Below are positions 33,415 through 45,530 of a stretch of DNA of 64,000 nt, in pieces (position 1 is the stretch's first letter; each line of letters opens with the position of its first letter). A program made the position numbers and the translations under genes. The notes below the pieces were generated by a model that saw only the letters and a list, made by a program, of their open reading frames with translations, was not told the origin of the DNA and did not search any database. Origin of the DNA: Ypsolopha sequella (lineage: Eukaryota > Arthropoda > Insecta > Lepidoptera > Ypsolophidae). The DNA is taken from contig OW203990.1 in assembly GCA_934047225.1 (NCBI GenBank), positions 24,407,045 to 24,471,044 on the forward strand, in the 5' to 3' direction.

Positions 33415-34129
33415 AATGTTGAGATATTATTACATATTTGTCCCATCTTCAATTTATTTTACTAGTTTTCTTTTCTGGTCCTGTAAGTGTTAAAATTGCA
33501 AAGTCCTTATTTGGAAGTAGTAAATTAAGTTGCAAACATTCAAGTTTTGCAAGCATTAAAAAGTGTTTACCCATATCAAAATTTACAACTAAAGAATGCT
33601 TTCTTTTGTTGACCATAATTTAAGGGTTGATATTGAAAAACATAATTTGCTTAGTAGGGTAGCGTTCCTAAACGCCAGGTGAAGGTAAAGATTAACTGTC
33701 TCCCGTTCCACAACCACCCCAGTGAAAACGAACAGTTCATAAACCTTTAGAAATGTAAAACTCACTTTGATAGTATAAATTTTATATTTGCCCGGGCGTT
33801 TAGGACCGCTCGTTTAGTTTAGTTATTAGACAAATGCAATGACAGGAGCTACGAAAAGAAGAATGATCCCAAGACTCTCCTTAATCTTAAATTTAGGGCT
33901 GTCAAAATCTTAAATAAAGGAAGGTGTTCTAACTCCTATTACTTTGCGTTAAGGTCTGCCTTGCAATGTAATTAAGGTATATTTAAAACTAAGATTTGCA
34001 GTTATAATTTTAATTGAAATTATATAGAAATTTAAGTTCTGTCTTTAACCAACAACGGCCCATCTCACTAAATGTATATTGCATGAAATTCATCATTCAA
34101 ACCAGGGCGATTGTTGGACACCAGCGGGC
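33415..34129. other. AT-rich sequence, nothing recognised
   Basis: CGTTCCTAAACGCCAGGTGA near 33664 and GCCCGGGCGTTTAGGACCGC near 33790 may be inverted ends of another small foldback element. No exon seen. Confidence 0.35.
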
Positions 34130-34520
34130 CATGTCTTTAGTTGCCAACTGGACTGGGTGCCTATCATCTAAAACATAGATACGTACATACATATACTCAC
34201 GCCTGTCTCCCAGAGGGGTAGGCAGAGACTACAGATTTGCATCAGCTACGATCCAGACACTCTTTCGCCTCATCCAGACACACCTCATCCATCAATCTAG
34301 TCATACTAGTTCTTCTATTCCGGGTACTTTTGACATGGCTCTTCTTCAGTATGTCGCCAATTTGGTCAGCATACGTCCTTTTAGGGCGGCCTGGTCGAGC
34401 TGTACTTTCCATTACTCTACTTTCATTTATCCTCTCTACATGTCCAAACAACCGAAGCATTCCTTTTTCTATTCTAGTCACACATCTTTTTTCAGGCCGC
34501 AACGATCCTGTATGTCGATA
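34130..34520 (-). mobile_element. 3' end of a non-LTR retrotransposon
   Basis: The minus-strand frame 34502-34242 encodes EKRCVTRIEKGMLRLFGHVE, then RPGRPKRTYADQIGDIL, which matches the C-terminal tail of lepidopteran non-LTR elements after the reverse transcriptase (…FGHVER…GRPxxT…). The conserved 3' sequence CTGTCTCCCAGAGGGGTAGG and GCAGAGACTACAGATTTGC follows (34204-34241), repeated in decayed form near 59527 and 6160. It is 5'-truncated, as is usual. Confidence 0.75.
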
Positions 34521-35940
34521 TTTTTCACTCTTTCATAGATATACTATGGAATTCCGATTGTCTAAGGATGTTCGCATTTTAAGTGACGTCACAGTTCGTA
34601 AATATAAATAGTTCAATACCCACTAAAGGCAATTTTAAAAGTTCAGTTTTTATTTATGTTTTTGATGTTAGGCACCCAGTTTGGTTGAAAACCAAAGTTA
34701 CACAATGAGATACATAAAAGATACATAAACAAGGGTTGGTTGATTCAACTCGATATTTTCTTTTTCAAAATTCGATTTCTCGTTGTTTTTAAAAATTATT
34801 AATGTTATTTTGTTTTATTTCTTAAAGATAACGTGGCTTATGTACGAGTAACAATAAAGTTCTAGCATTTTATGTGATTTAGATTTATGTATAGGTAGTT
34901 ATATGAATATGAATGTAATATTAGGATTATTACATTACGAGTGTGTATATGTCGTCGTATGATGACGTTAATTATTTCATAATTCCGTTATTCTAATAAC
35001 GGAATTATGGCATTAACACAGCCCCATTATGCGATCATACGAAAGAGCAGATAAAATGTAGTTTAGGGATATGACGAAATCTTTTACACACTTTTTTAAA
35101 TTATATAGATTATTTTTGCGTATATTATGAATTATGTTAAACTTTGGTGGCTCGCCTCGCTCCGTTCAGCTTCGCTTGGCTCCCCAAACTTATTTATTTG
35201 TAAACCTTACACACCTTTTTAACTTTTTATTGAAAGACATAAAAATCTCAAAACTTTTCTCCCTTTTTCGTGAAAATATCAGATTTTATCTGCTTTTTCG
35301 CGAAAAAGCGAAATAATTTCGTATGATCGCGGCATAGGACAGTTTTCCACAAAAATGCAGTTTACGCCATCATACGGCGACACATATTCCATTTGTTATA
35401 GTCCAGTAAATGAAAGATTTGAGGTCGAATTAAAGACACTATGAAAATTACTTCGAAATAACAGTATTATTCAATCAGAAGTACATATATCTTTTTTGAT
35501 ATTTACCAAAATAATTAGACTCTTGAACTTACTAATATTGTCCTTAGCCACGGTCCAATTTTTTTTCATGTAGTGACGTGATCCTATTTAAAAATATATT
35601 TATCAGGGATTCTTTTGAATTAGAATTTTTCAGTTAGTTTACTGATACATTCCTAATTTTCACTCAGTGTACTTTTAATTCAACCTACTCCATACAAATA
35701 TACTTAGATTGACTGGACTATAAAGTATGTCGCAAAAAATCTAGTCTAAGAGTTTTTTTTTTACTGGGAGTGTTTTACATCCTCCACTGTAAAACATAAA
35801 TTATTCTTTTAAGTTTTTACAGATGATTTCATAGTAAGCTAATGTAGGTAATTAGGTAATAAATGTTCCTTTTATTTATTATATTATTTTTGGTACTAAG
35901 TACTCTTTATTATAGTGTGCATGATAGACACCTATAAATT
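34521..35940. other. AT-rich sequence with one short hairpin
   Basis: CATAATTCCGTTATTCTAAT with its inverse AACGGAATTATGG near 34978-35010 forms a hairpin. No genes seen. Confidence 0.4.
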
Positions 35941-36288
35941 AAGGTTAAACATCAGTTATTCGGTACAAAGTGCACAACTTAACTTTGCTTTTCTTGTTAA
36001 GAAGTTAAAAGTGAAAAAGATATTGGTCTGTGGCAATTCACGCCTAAAGATTAGTAGAAGTTAGGTTTATAAATAACAGTTTAAAATAAAATGCACAATT
36101 AAAGTTTGTTTCGACAAAATCATGGCCAATCGTGCATTAAATTTCAAGCTTTTTATTCACAGACCTAACATACAGAACTATTGGCGTGAATTGCCACATA
36201 CCAATATGTTTTTCACTTTTAACTTTTACAAAAGAAAAACAAAGTTAAGTTGTGCACTTTGTACCGAAAGACTGATGTTTAACCTTAA
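35941..36288. repeat. Long foldback element, copy 1 of a tandem pair
   Basis: AAGGTTAAACATCAGTTATT and GTGCACAACTTAACTTTG on the left are mirrored by CAAAGTTAAGTTGTGCAC and GACTGATGTTTAACCTTAA on the right. The pairing extends inwards through TTGGCGTGAATTGCCA-type sequence. About 350 bp. Confidence 0.82.
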
Positions 36289-36503
36289 ATAACAACGGAT
36301 TTCGCCGTTACTTAGATAATACAAAAGAGAAGCAATAGTGTTTAAATCATCGCTCTTTGGCTAAGTGGGCTGATCAGCAGTGATGATTTTATAAAACTTA
36401 GTAACTAAGAAAGGATTATCTAGATAATTTCAAATGTTTGGAAATGTATCTATAATGAATATGACTAATGGTTAGTTACTGAATCATATTATTTTTACTT
36501 TAG

Positions 36504-36903
36504 GTTAAACGTCAGTCGCTTAACACAAAGTGCATAACTTAACTTTGTATTTCTTGTTTAGAAGTTAAAAATTGAAAAACATTTTTGTATGTAGCAAAAA
36601 ATGTAGCATAAAAAACACAAATACTTCAGTTATAGGGAGGTTTATAAAACATGAGTTTGAAATTTAATGCAGAATTAGTCATGATCTGGTCCAAACAAAG
36701 TTGAAACAGCATTTTAAGTTGGTTTGGAGAAGATCATGACTAATTGTGTATACAATTTCAAACTCTTGTTTTATAAACCTCACTAATACTGAACTATTGG
36801 CGTCAAATGGCAAAATTCAGAAAGCTTTTCAATTTTAAATTTCTAAACAAGTAAACAAAGTTAAGTTATGCACTTTGCGGTGAGCTACTGACGTTTATCC
36901 TTA
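36504..36903. repeat. Long foldback element, copy 2 of a tandem pair
   Basis: The same family as 35941-36288: AGGTTAAACGTCAGTCGCTT and AAAGTGCATAACTTAACTTT against AAAGTTAAGTTATGCACTTT and GACGTTTATCCTTAA. It contains a second inner inverted repeat (CATGATCTGGTCCAAACAAA / TTGGTTTGGAGAAGATCATG). Confidence 0.8.
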
Positions 36904-37904
36904 ATAGTCTGTAGTACCTGACATTGATCTCGTAATTTTGCATGAAGTAGGACTGAACTCTATGAAGTTTTATTTTTTATTAGGATAGCGCGCTCTAAGC
37001 AGCGGCTGTTAGAACAACCGAAGCATCGCGTGTTCTCAAAAAGAGCCTGATTCTCTCAAAAAAAATTTTTCACTGTAAAAATAACGGTTATTTTAAAAAT
37101 ATAAAACATTCTGGCCGTGCTTTTTATTGAGATCAGTTATTATGTAAAGGTTCATGATTTAATTTATAAAGTATTAATTTGATTACGGCTTAAAGGTATT
37201 TTTGCAATTATTTTCTGTAATTTAATTGGAATCGATTTTACACGTCATTCTGGGCGGAGTCCATATATTTATTTCAGAGTGACTGTTGATGTAACAGAGT
37301 ATCATGCAAATCAATGTGAGGTGTTATATAGACCAGTGTTTTTCAAACTCTTTAAGGGGACCGCACTTACCATTCTAGTTCAAAATGTTATATTTAGGCG
37401 CATCTAATGTGATGGTTGGATTCGACATTTTTAACATAAAAATCACAAGTTGGAAGAAATAGCTGAGGGTAGAGGGTTGCGAAATATTTTCCATACTAAG
37501 AGTGTAGCACCATGAAAAAGATTGAAAAACACTGTTATAGACTCTTAAGTTTCCGTAGCTGGAAATGCTATTAGGAATTTTATAAGAGAAGTGTTTAGGG
37601 CACGATTTGCATTTTATTTTGCAATAATATTACAAGTGTATTACTCCAATTGGTCTCATATTAATTTATAAAATTTATAATAGCAATATCTGTATAATAA
37701 ATTATTATTTTAGGGAAATAAATGTATTGAATATGAAAGGTTTTTATCATTACAACATTATTTCAAAAACACTATATTAACTACCTACAATGGAGTATTA
37801 TGATATATAGCGAAATCCAGCGCTTTGAAAACTTACTAAATATTATTAAAGTGCATTATAAGATATAATTATTTCAATTAGAAACGAATTCTATGAGGAA
37901 AATA
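36904..37904. other. AT-rich sequence, nothing recognised
   Basis: No exon, RNA gene or bounded repeat seen. Confidence 0.35.
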
Positions 37905-39060
37905 AATCTCAGGCGGGGCTCAAACCAGTATTTTAGTCTATCGCGGGCCAGTGACTGAACTAGTTGGGCTATTCCGGAGAAACAGTCGAAGCGAAACTTC
38001 TAAAACTCGAGCTAAATATGTATGGAGTTCGTCAGAGAAAACAGGTTTTTATGGTCGAGAAGGCTAATTCGACGACTCGGACGGAACTGCCTCCCAATTC
38101 GTCCACTGCGTTCTATTAGGCCCTTCCGAATTTTGTTACTAGGTACTTGATACGCCATTAAGGCGCTCATTCTCCCAGAAGAGTGACTCTCTGTCTTTTT
38201 CTTTACGTGTAAGGAGTAAAGAAAATAACTACACTTTTGTACTTTTTCGTTGTTTTTATCGGTTTTTAAATTGTTTAAAAATAAGGGATGTGTTTATTAA
38301 AACCCACTTACGTGGTCGACCTAGAAAATTTAAAGAGCAATATTACCAGATATGTTTCGTTAGTAAAAGAGTGGAATTATGGAAATGGCATGATTTGAAA
38401 GGTCTTATTACATGCTGTGTTCGTGAATTATTTCTATCGAGCAAAGTTTATCTGGTCGTGTAACACATACGTGGAAGACCTAGATAAAGATTCGAACTAT
38501 ATTGCGTATTTTTTTTTTGGAAGTTTTAGACGATATTTGAAAGTTCTATTTGACTTTGAAATTACTGATTTTGGGATAAGAGCGCCTTAATGCACATATG
38601 CGCGTTTTTCTATAAACAAACTGCAGCCCAATTACGCTATTCTATGCAGCGCGCGCTTGGACGAAAAGCGCGCGTAAACTGGCTTTCTATACGAAAATGA
38701 ATGTTTGACGTTTAGCAAAACTGCACGCAAACTTCAAGCGCTGCATAGAACAGTGTGATATTATAAGTATAAATACGATTACAATAAAATTCAATGTGAG
38801 TTATGAAATATTTTGAAACTGAATAAAATTCTATGTGAGTTATGAACTATTTTGAAACTATATAGTTTATGAACTATGAACTATTTGAACTAGTGGAAAC
38901 AAGTCTAATTGTGCTGCTGGATAAGTGACTGGCCCGCGATGAGCAGAGATACGGGTTCGAGCCTTGTTTGAGATTTATTTATCTCAGAGAATTTGTTTCT
39001 AATTGATAATAATGTAATTTTTACCTCACCAGCTCGGAAAGGTTCTGTTTATCATTTTGA
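37905..39060. repeat. Inverted pair of tRNA-like repeat fragments
   Basis: AAATCTCAGGCGGGGCTCAA and TCGCGGGCCAGTGACTGAAC near 37904-37960 are the inverse of sequence near 38921-38985 (GTGACTGGCCCGCGATGAGC, GGGTTCGAGCCTTGTTTGAG). The right member has a B-box-like GGTTCGAGCC. The interior holds a GC-richer palindromic patch (38580-38760) but no gene. Confidence 0.5.
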
Positions 39061-39759
39061 AATCTGCGTAAAAATATCCGGTAGCGTGAAAAAGGTTTTT
39101 AAAATTCGAATCTTTTATTCAAAAAAGGTTTGTGTATCGCCAGCCTACTGAAATATCAGAGCGCCAGCCTTCATTATTAGAACAAATTGCACTGGCCAGC
39201 ACGACGTTTGCACGAAAAATAAACAAGGTTTGTTTTTTTTTTTTCTTGCATTTATCATTTTCTTCGCAGTATTGAGGTGAAAAATGATATGATGTGTTTC
39301 GCTCGGCAGCAAAGTTATTTTGCGTCGTTTCGCTTGTGGTTCAATCCTAGAATCGTTTTAATACAAGTAGATACTCGCGCCAAATAGCAACTTTGCAGCC
39401 TTGCATAACAAATCTATTAATGCAATTTAATAATATTTACAACAGAGTGCTTCAAAATAATAGATTTTTCGATAACTACAGTCAATCATCATATAAAAAA
39501 AACTGTATCATTGGTTTTAATTATCTACTGCAAATTACATGGGCATAGAATTAATTGGGCAGCACAAGGTGATCGGGGAAAATGCTGCAGAAGTAGTGCA
39601 TTCTGCAAAGGTACTTGATGAAAAAGTTAGAAAAGTCCGTTTCAAAATAAGTAGGGAGAAAACTGAATGACTCATTTTCTACGGAAATTATGAATTTTTC
39701 TTCTTTCGCAATTTTCGCGCACGCGCTAATTTTACTGATAGCAACACTAGGGAAGAAGA
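39061..39759. other. AT-rich sequence, nothing recognised
   Basis: A minus-strand frame at 39551-39778 lacks recognisable motifs. Confidence 0.35.
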
Positions 39760-40570
39760 GATTGATATTAGAATTCAAAACGCCCTAGGGTGTACGATAG
39801 CTCTCCATAGGGTGGTGTCTAAGCTGTTAACCAGAAAGACCCAAATCCGCATATACAAGACCCTGATTAGACTGATTATGATGTACGTTATTTAAAACCT
39901 TTCGAACATTCTGGGGCAAATAAATTTGAAGCTTAGGAAGACGCTAACACTTAACCGCTTGTTTGCGTTCGAAGAAAATGTAACAATGGAATCAATTTGC
40001 GTTCAGAAAAATATGTCAATGGAATCGATTGTTTCTATCGCCTTGAGTACGCGATTCAAGAAGTGGATAAGCTCCAGCATTGGTAGCATAGTGTTTAATC
40101 GCACGCGACGCCACTAGTTGAATCACAAGTGCAAGGAGCGTGACGTACTGTTTAATCTCAAAAATATCGTGTCACGCTCCTCGCGCTTGTGTTTCAACTA
40201 AGTGGCGTCGCGCGCGATTAAACACTGTGCTACGAGTGCTGGTAGAAATAAAAATCTTAAGAAAGTTTTTGGTACCGACGCAGAGAAATGGTAGAAAAAA
40301 TGGCGATTAAGAAGAGTTAGTGGCCGATCTCAACATTATTGGTGAAATAAAATCATCATCGCTGGCTTGGTCACGTGGAAAAAATGGGGAAAGATCGAGC
40401 TGTGAAGCGTGCTTACGTTGGACGACCTGTAGGCCGGTTTAACGTCCCAGATACCGCTTTGCTACCACGGCTGTAAAGAATCTAATTGAGCTCCGGGTAG
40501 AAGACGGCGCAGAACCGGGAGCAGTGGCGTGTTATAGTTGCGGAGGCCAAGATTTACTTTTGGTAAGGCA
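39760..40570 (+). mobile_element. Broken non-LTR retrotransposon with a foldback insertion
   Basis: The left part encodes remnants like RKTQIRIYKTLIRLIMMYV (about 39830-39890), typical of the region just after the reverse transcriptase palm. The right part (about 40340-40565) encodes broken remnants of the tail (…GHVEKMGKDRAVKRAYVGRP…). A separate foldback lies between them at about 40085-40235. Frameshifts and stops are frequent. Confidence 0.65.
40085..40235. repeat. Foldback element inside the retroelement remnant
   Basis: AGTGTTTAATCGCACGCGAC and AAGTGCAAGGAGCGTGAC are mirrored by GTCACGCTCCTCGCGCTTGT and GTCGCGCGCGATTAAACACT. The terminal part GTGGCGTCGCGCGCGATTAA recurs at 56516-56550 inside another element. 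Confidence 0.82.
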
Positions 40571-42274
40571 CAAGTATGGGTTATAAATACCAAGTCCGCG
40601 AAAAAAAAAATATTGCGGACAATTATTATTACTTGCGCCTTTAACACTCACGTGTGATTATTGTTGACTATACGCCAACCGTTTCACCGATACAATTTTA
40701 AAGCCGCATGTAAGAATAATTTCGTATGTCAGCTCACGCGAGTTTTAATTGCGGTCAATATTTATAAATAATAAAAAACAACTTGAAGTTTATAATATGT
40801 GTTCCTGTCACCCTGTTAAAGCTTCAATAATCGTGTTAAAAACATTCTCAAAATTTGTTAAAAATATCTGAAAACCAACTTTTATAAATATAATTTTTAC
40901 ATGAATGTGTAAAATCGGATAGTTTTTTAAGCCCCTAACCCTTCCCGTAGTATAATTATTTTGTTGTAATTAAAAAGGAGAACAAGTAGGTTTCAAATAT
41001 AAGTTACCAATATAAACAAATAGATAGTGTTAAATTAGTTAACTTAAAAATGTATATTTATTATGAGTTTTTTAACCACTTAAACGAATCTGAAACACAT
41101 CTCCGAACCTCGATACTTCGAATAGACAGTTCTTCGAATTAAAGCAAGTTTTCATTTTCACATGCTCGAAATATCTACATTTGAAATTCACGGAACTTCG
41201 AAAATAACAATGAAAACGAATAGTTATTTGCATATCTGTAAAAGTTTAATGATATTAAGAATAGAAGCCGTTTACTGGTCACAAATGAACACAATATTAT
41301 AAAAGCAAAATACACAAAACACACATGACAAATCGGTCTAAGGCTCGACTTTGGCTGTTTGTTAAAAACAAAAAACCGTCGATCTTCCGCCTTTGCCTAT
41401 ATTACAAAAGGGAACACAAAATCGAACAAAAATAAATAAATATATTAACAATAATCAGAAACTAAACTAAAATTACATTTAAAAAACAGATGGAATAAAA
41501 AATAATACCTAATACGTAATCGGATCCTGCTATACAATAACCCCGCCAATTTGTCACATTGATATTTCAAAGATGTTTTATGGACCACATTGCGCCTGTC
41601 TTAAGGTGGCCCCGTCGGAATAATTAGCAACTCGATTCGTGGTGGTTGAAATTTCGAATAAAACCATATTAAAATAAAGTCCTTATCAGCTCGCACTGCA
41701 ACATGGCTATTACGTTAGTCGCTGCGGCTGACAAGTGCGAAAGTTGTGTGTTTTTAATTTATTTTATCCAAAATAAAATTAATTTCCAAGAGCTGAAAAA
41801 ATCAAATCATTTTATATTATTTTGTCTAGAAGTTTATAAATTTTCATACTGTTTCGATAAAAACTGCAGCAGTTATGTTGTTACAAGTGAACAGAAAATC
41901 GAGAAATAAGGGTAAACTTAGAATTTTCTTGCTTCACTTCTGTATGTTATAATGAAATTCAGGAAAAACCACATCACTATTTGTATCATGCAGATTACTA
42001 TGTATTTTTCTTCTATTAAAAAATGCTATAGTTACCTATACAATGGTTACAAAGTTACTTAGTTCAAGGTCGTTGGCGTCGGTAAAAACCTTTCAGGTCA
42101 CGAAGAGACCAAGGGATATCGGATTTGCCAGTAAAAAAACGAAGAGAAAGACGAAACACATTACTAGCACATTTGAGTAGGCAAAAGTTTCACTCTCCAT
42201 GAAACATCTATGGAAATATGGACAGCAGTGCGTCGGCGCTACGGAAAAAAAATCGACGAGGCCGGTGGAGCAAT
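40571..42274. other. AT-rich sequence with repeat fragments
   Basis: The stretch 40632-40748 (GCCAACCGTTTCACCGATAC and TATGTCAGCTCACGCGAGTT) has counterparts, partly inverted, at 63545-63655, so it belongs to a dispersed repeat. No exon seen. Confidence 0.4.
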
Positions 42275-42599
42275 CCTAGTTCATACAAACGAAATACCAA
42301 AACCATTTGTTAATCATAGATATTCTTAACGTAGTGTGTGTTTATTCCGAATGCATTACAGAATATCTAGGTTCCAAATGTACATTAAATAAGAATACTG
42401 ATTTAAACAATAAATATGAGAAAAATAAGCTTTCTATGGAAATTTTAAATTGCTTATATGTCGTCCTTAAATCGGTGTTCTTTCAAAATATATATTTTGG
42501 AACTTAGATATTCTGTAATCCAATTGGAATTAACACATACTTTCCTAAGAATATCTATGATTTAAAAATGGTTTTGGTATTTCGTTTGTATGAACTAGG
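42275..42599. repeat. Foldback (MITE-like) element
   Basis: CCTAGTTCATACAAACGAAA and TACCAAAACCAT are mirrored by ATGGTTTTGGTA and TTTCGTTTGTATGAACTAGG. Inner arms ATCATAGATATTCTTA / TAAGAATATCTATGAT also pair. About 325 bp. Confidence 0.88.
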
Positions 42600-43009
42600 C
42601 TTGCTCGGGTCGTTTCTCCGGATTTGTAACCAAATATTAAGAAATAATTATAACAGCTAAATAAAAACTTTTAGCTAAGAAGGCTAATAACTGTACACAC
42701 TTTTAACAATAGTTGAAAGCTGTAAAACAATTGTATTTTCCATAATTGCGATACCAGCCGTAGATTCCTAAAATAATCTAATATCTCGCTTATGGCAAAT
42801 CCAATTCTTTTAAAGCTACCATAATATCATTAAATATATGTTTATGCATATGGCAAACTTTTAACAATTAGGTGTCTCGTATATTATTTTCGGAATTTTT
42901 TTCTAGGGATCTGTTAAACGGAAACGCGATTGGAGTAATTCCGCTCGATAAAAATATTTATTGAAATGTGGGCTTTTCGACTACATTTCTCCTGGTTTGA
43001 CAATTTGGA
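42600..43009. other. AT-rich sequence, nothing recognised
   Basis: No features seen. Confidence 0.35.
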
Positions 43010-43215
43010 ATGACATTTGATTGAAGGGTACCTAGAAGGCTGGCAGCGTTTCCTCTTTGAATGGCCAGACTGATTCTCTGGCCAAGATACGCGCCAGCCT
43101 TCGGGTCCCCACAAGCGTCGATCAGCCGTGCAGATAACTCTTTAAAAAAGAGTTTAGCATCAGGACCCCGCGGCCCGAGGGTCTCGACCCCAAAAGGGGT
43201 TTTTTACATTGTTTA
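43010..43215 (-). repeat. GC-rich dispersed repeat
   Basis: AAGGCTGGCAGCGTTTCCTC, GCGCCAGCCTTCGGGTCCCC and GACCCCGCGGCCCGAGGGTC form a GC-rich block that looks like a dispersed retroelement tail. The minus frame 42914-43114 ends in WGPEGW-type sequence and has no known function. Confidence 0.45.
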
Positions 43216-43520
43216 TTTATAACTTTAATATGTTAACTAAATTTGTATTCGAGCATTTCAAAATGGGAACTTGCGTTAATTCAACGTTTCGTTCTTTGGA
43301 GTTGAAACACTCGCAATTAAACAACACAGATAATGTAGCATTCGCCATGGAAATTATTCTTAAAACATTTATTAAAAAATAAAAAACTTCTTTCAAATAG
43401 TAGTTTTGTCTTCTAAATAAGTAAGTTGTTCTGTGAATTATAATATTAGGTTAGTGACCAATCGTCTAAAAATACTGTGTTGTCGATTTTATGTTACAAA
43501 AAAAATCAACAGTTAATAAA

Positions 43521-43930
43521 ATAGGTCTTAACATATGAAATTACTGACATTTTCTTACGGATTCATGAGTTTATAATTCCTGTAGCTATTTCAATTGATT
43601 TGTTTTTTGTTTGAAAGTTGATTTCAAGGTTTATCTATGTATTAAATTTTGTTTTTATTTTCAGTTTGATTATAAAATTTTCAAAAACAGTACGCTCTAA
43701 ATGCCATCCATTTCCATGTTAAGATTCGTAATAACTTTTTACGGCTGATACTTTTCAAATATTAAATTAATGTTACTGTTAGCTTAATGTTGTCTCATTC
43801 ATACACAAAAGAAACTACATAATTTGGATTTGTCATTCCAAAAAAAAAAAAACAAAATGTTAATACTGAAAATTGAGTTTCCTTCAAATTCTCTATAGAA
43901 AACGGCAATTTCATATGTAAAGACCTAATA
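43521..43930. repeat. MITE family TAGGTCTTTACATATG, copy 1
   Basis: ATAGGTCTTAACATATGAAA at the left and TTTCATATGTAAAGACCTAA at the right bound a 410-bp element. Two other copies are at 44649-44971 and 59107-59529. Confidence 0.88.
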
Positions 43931-44648
43931 TGAGTCAGCATGGTGATTATTTTATAGCATCTGAATTTGTAACATGTCTACCAGCGGCGAGGGGTGGAAT
44001 TATGACGTTGGTAAGCCGATACAAAAATTGCTTACTATGAGAGCCTGCCCAATAGTGCCCAACGTGGCAACGTTGCAAGGTTAGTTAATGGACCGGCCTA
44101 ACCTCCCAATTTTGTGTACGGAAGATTTGCTTTTCGTTTCGCCCCACACAAAAGCACACAAAAATAATTGTACATTAAAATAATTAATGTTAGATTGGTT
44201 GGTTGTAGTTGGAGATATTTTTGAAAGGTAAGCCGGTGGAAATCGGCTTACCTTTCAAAAGAAAATTGTCAATGGGATCACTGAAGTGATTTTGTCGACT
44301 TCTAATTTTGTAACAGAGTCGAAGATTTTTAAGTCGAAAAAGTACTGGGTTGTTATAAAAAAAAATAACGGAGATGGCGGTCGCGTCACTACGATTCGCC
44401 ATACCTAAACTTCCGTCTTTTCTCTGCGCTGAAGTATTTCTGAAAAACTAGTTGAGACTAGGCCAAACTAGGCCAAACTAGTTTGTCCTATTTATTATAT
44501 GTGCATTAAACTAGTTAATTATATTTTTATAAACGAACAGGTGTGGGAGCTTGTGAAGAAAATAATTTTGCTAAGTTGGAAATTCGATTGCTGACTTAGT
44601 AAATAAGAAGTTAATATATTTATCAAAAGACCTATATAGTTATAATAA
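43931..44648. other. AT-rich sequence with a short perfect hairpin
   Basis: TTTTGAAAGGTAAGCCG (44219-44235) and CGGCTTACCTTTCAAAA (44244-44260) form a 17-bp stem with an 8-base loop. It is too short for a typical pre-miRNA. No exon seen. Confidence 0.45.
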
Positions 44649-44971
44649 TAGGTCTTTACATATGAAATTGCCGAAATTTTCTTACAGATTCATGAGTTCA
44701 TAATTCCTGTAATTCAAAAGCTATTTCAATTATTAGTTTTTTGTAAGTTGATTTTAAGGTTTTAAATCTATGTATAAAATTTCGTTTTTATTGTCAGTTT
44801 GATAACCAAAATTAAATGTTGCTGTTAGCTTAATGTTATCTCATTCATACACAAAAGAAACTACATAATTTGGATTTGTCATTCCTAAAAAATGCAGAAA
44901 TGTTAGTACTGAAAATTGAGTTTCCTTTAAATTCTCTATAGAAAACAACAATTTCATATGTAAAGACGTTA
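44649..44971. repeat. MITE family TAGGTCTTTACATATG, copy 2
   Basis: It starts ATAGGTCTTTACATATGAAA and ends AATTTCATATGTAAAGAC. It is shorter than the other two because of an internal deletion. Confidence 0.82.
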
Positions 44972-45029
44972 GGTCGAGTCAACAAGTAAAATGTCGGTCG
45001 CAAGGAAAATAATTCCCTTCAAAAATCGA

Positions 45030-45184
45030 GTACAGTGCTCCCAAAGTAATCATCCGCATACAAATCTTCGCCACTGTTCGGCAAAGTTCGTATTTCCTTA
45101 CACTTTCTATACAATCAATACGGTCACGTGGTACGTCCGGTCGGTCGGCTATATATTTGTATTATTACTTTGGGAGTATTGTAC
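45030..45184. repeat. Small MITE directly upstream of exon H
   Basis: GTACAGTGCTCCCAAAGTAA and TTACTTTGGGAGTATTGTAC are 20-bp inverted ends of a 155-bp element. It ends 38 bases before the exon H acceptor and supplies most of the open frame that runs into that exon from 44991. Confidence 0.8.
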
Positions 45185-45222
45185 AGTTAAGTGTGAAATA
45201 ACAACAAAATTGTATTTTACAG

Positions 45223-45530
45223 AAGTAACTTTCATAAAATCGAAGAAAGGCCACAATCTCTTAGTTTACGAACAGTTCACCTACGCAAAGAAATGTGAGA
45301 GCAGAAAAGGAATCAGCTGGACTTGCTCCTCTAGGTGTTCTAGAAGATGTAGCGCTCAAATAAATGTTTATAATAATGGCGAGTTCAGAGTAGTCAACAA
45401 TGGACATTCTCACCCTCCACCAGTTTTTTATGTTAACGAAAAGGGTGAATACGTCAGAGTTCCAGATAGACGTTTAACCAAAATGCATAACATTGGAGAA
45501 GAACATTTTGAACACACACAACAAAACTAA
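45223..45530 (+). CDS. mod(mdg4): Alternative C-terminal FLYWCH exon H, shortened by a nonsense codon
   Basis: The acceptor TTGTATTTTACAG is followed by AA (phase 1), then 101 codons to TAA at 45528-45530. The finger has TFIKSKKGHNLLVYEQFTYA (residues 2-21), Trp32, Cys34, Cys42 and His61-Ser-His63-Pro-Pro-Pro, then VFYVNEKGEYVRVPDRR and an acidic tail. Extra Cys24 and Cys38 are shared with exon I. The upstream ATG at 44991 is in frame but lies beyond a MITE, so it is not the natural start. Compared with exon I, the frame stops where exon I has a Leu codon. The following sequence still reads LAEIEKESAEEI, matching the tail of exon I. AATAAA is at 45663-45668. Confidence 0.83.

Noticed and set aside
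44219..44260. Pre-microRNA
   Set aside because: The perfect stem is only 17 bp with an 8-base loop, shorter than a typical precursor.
44991..45222. ATG-initiated N-terminal extension of exon H
   Set aside because: The extension is mostly a MITE (45030-45184), and the frame merely runs through the acceptor. Sister exon I has no counterpart.
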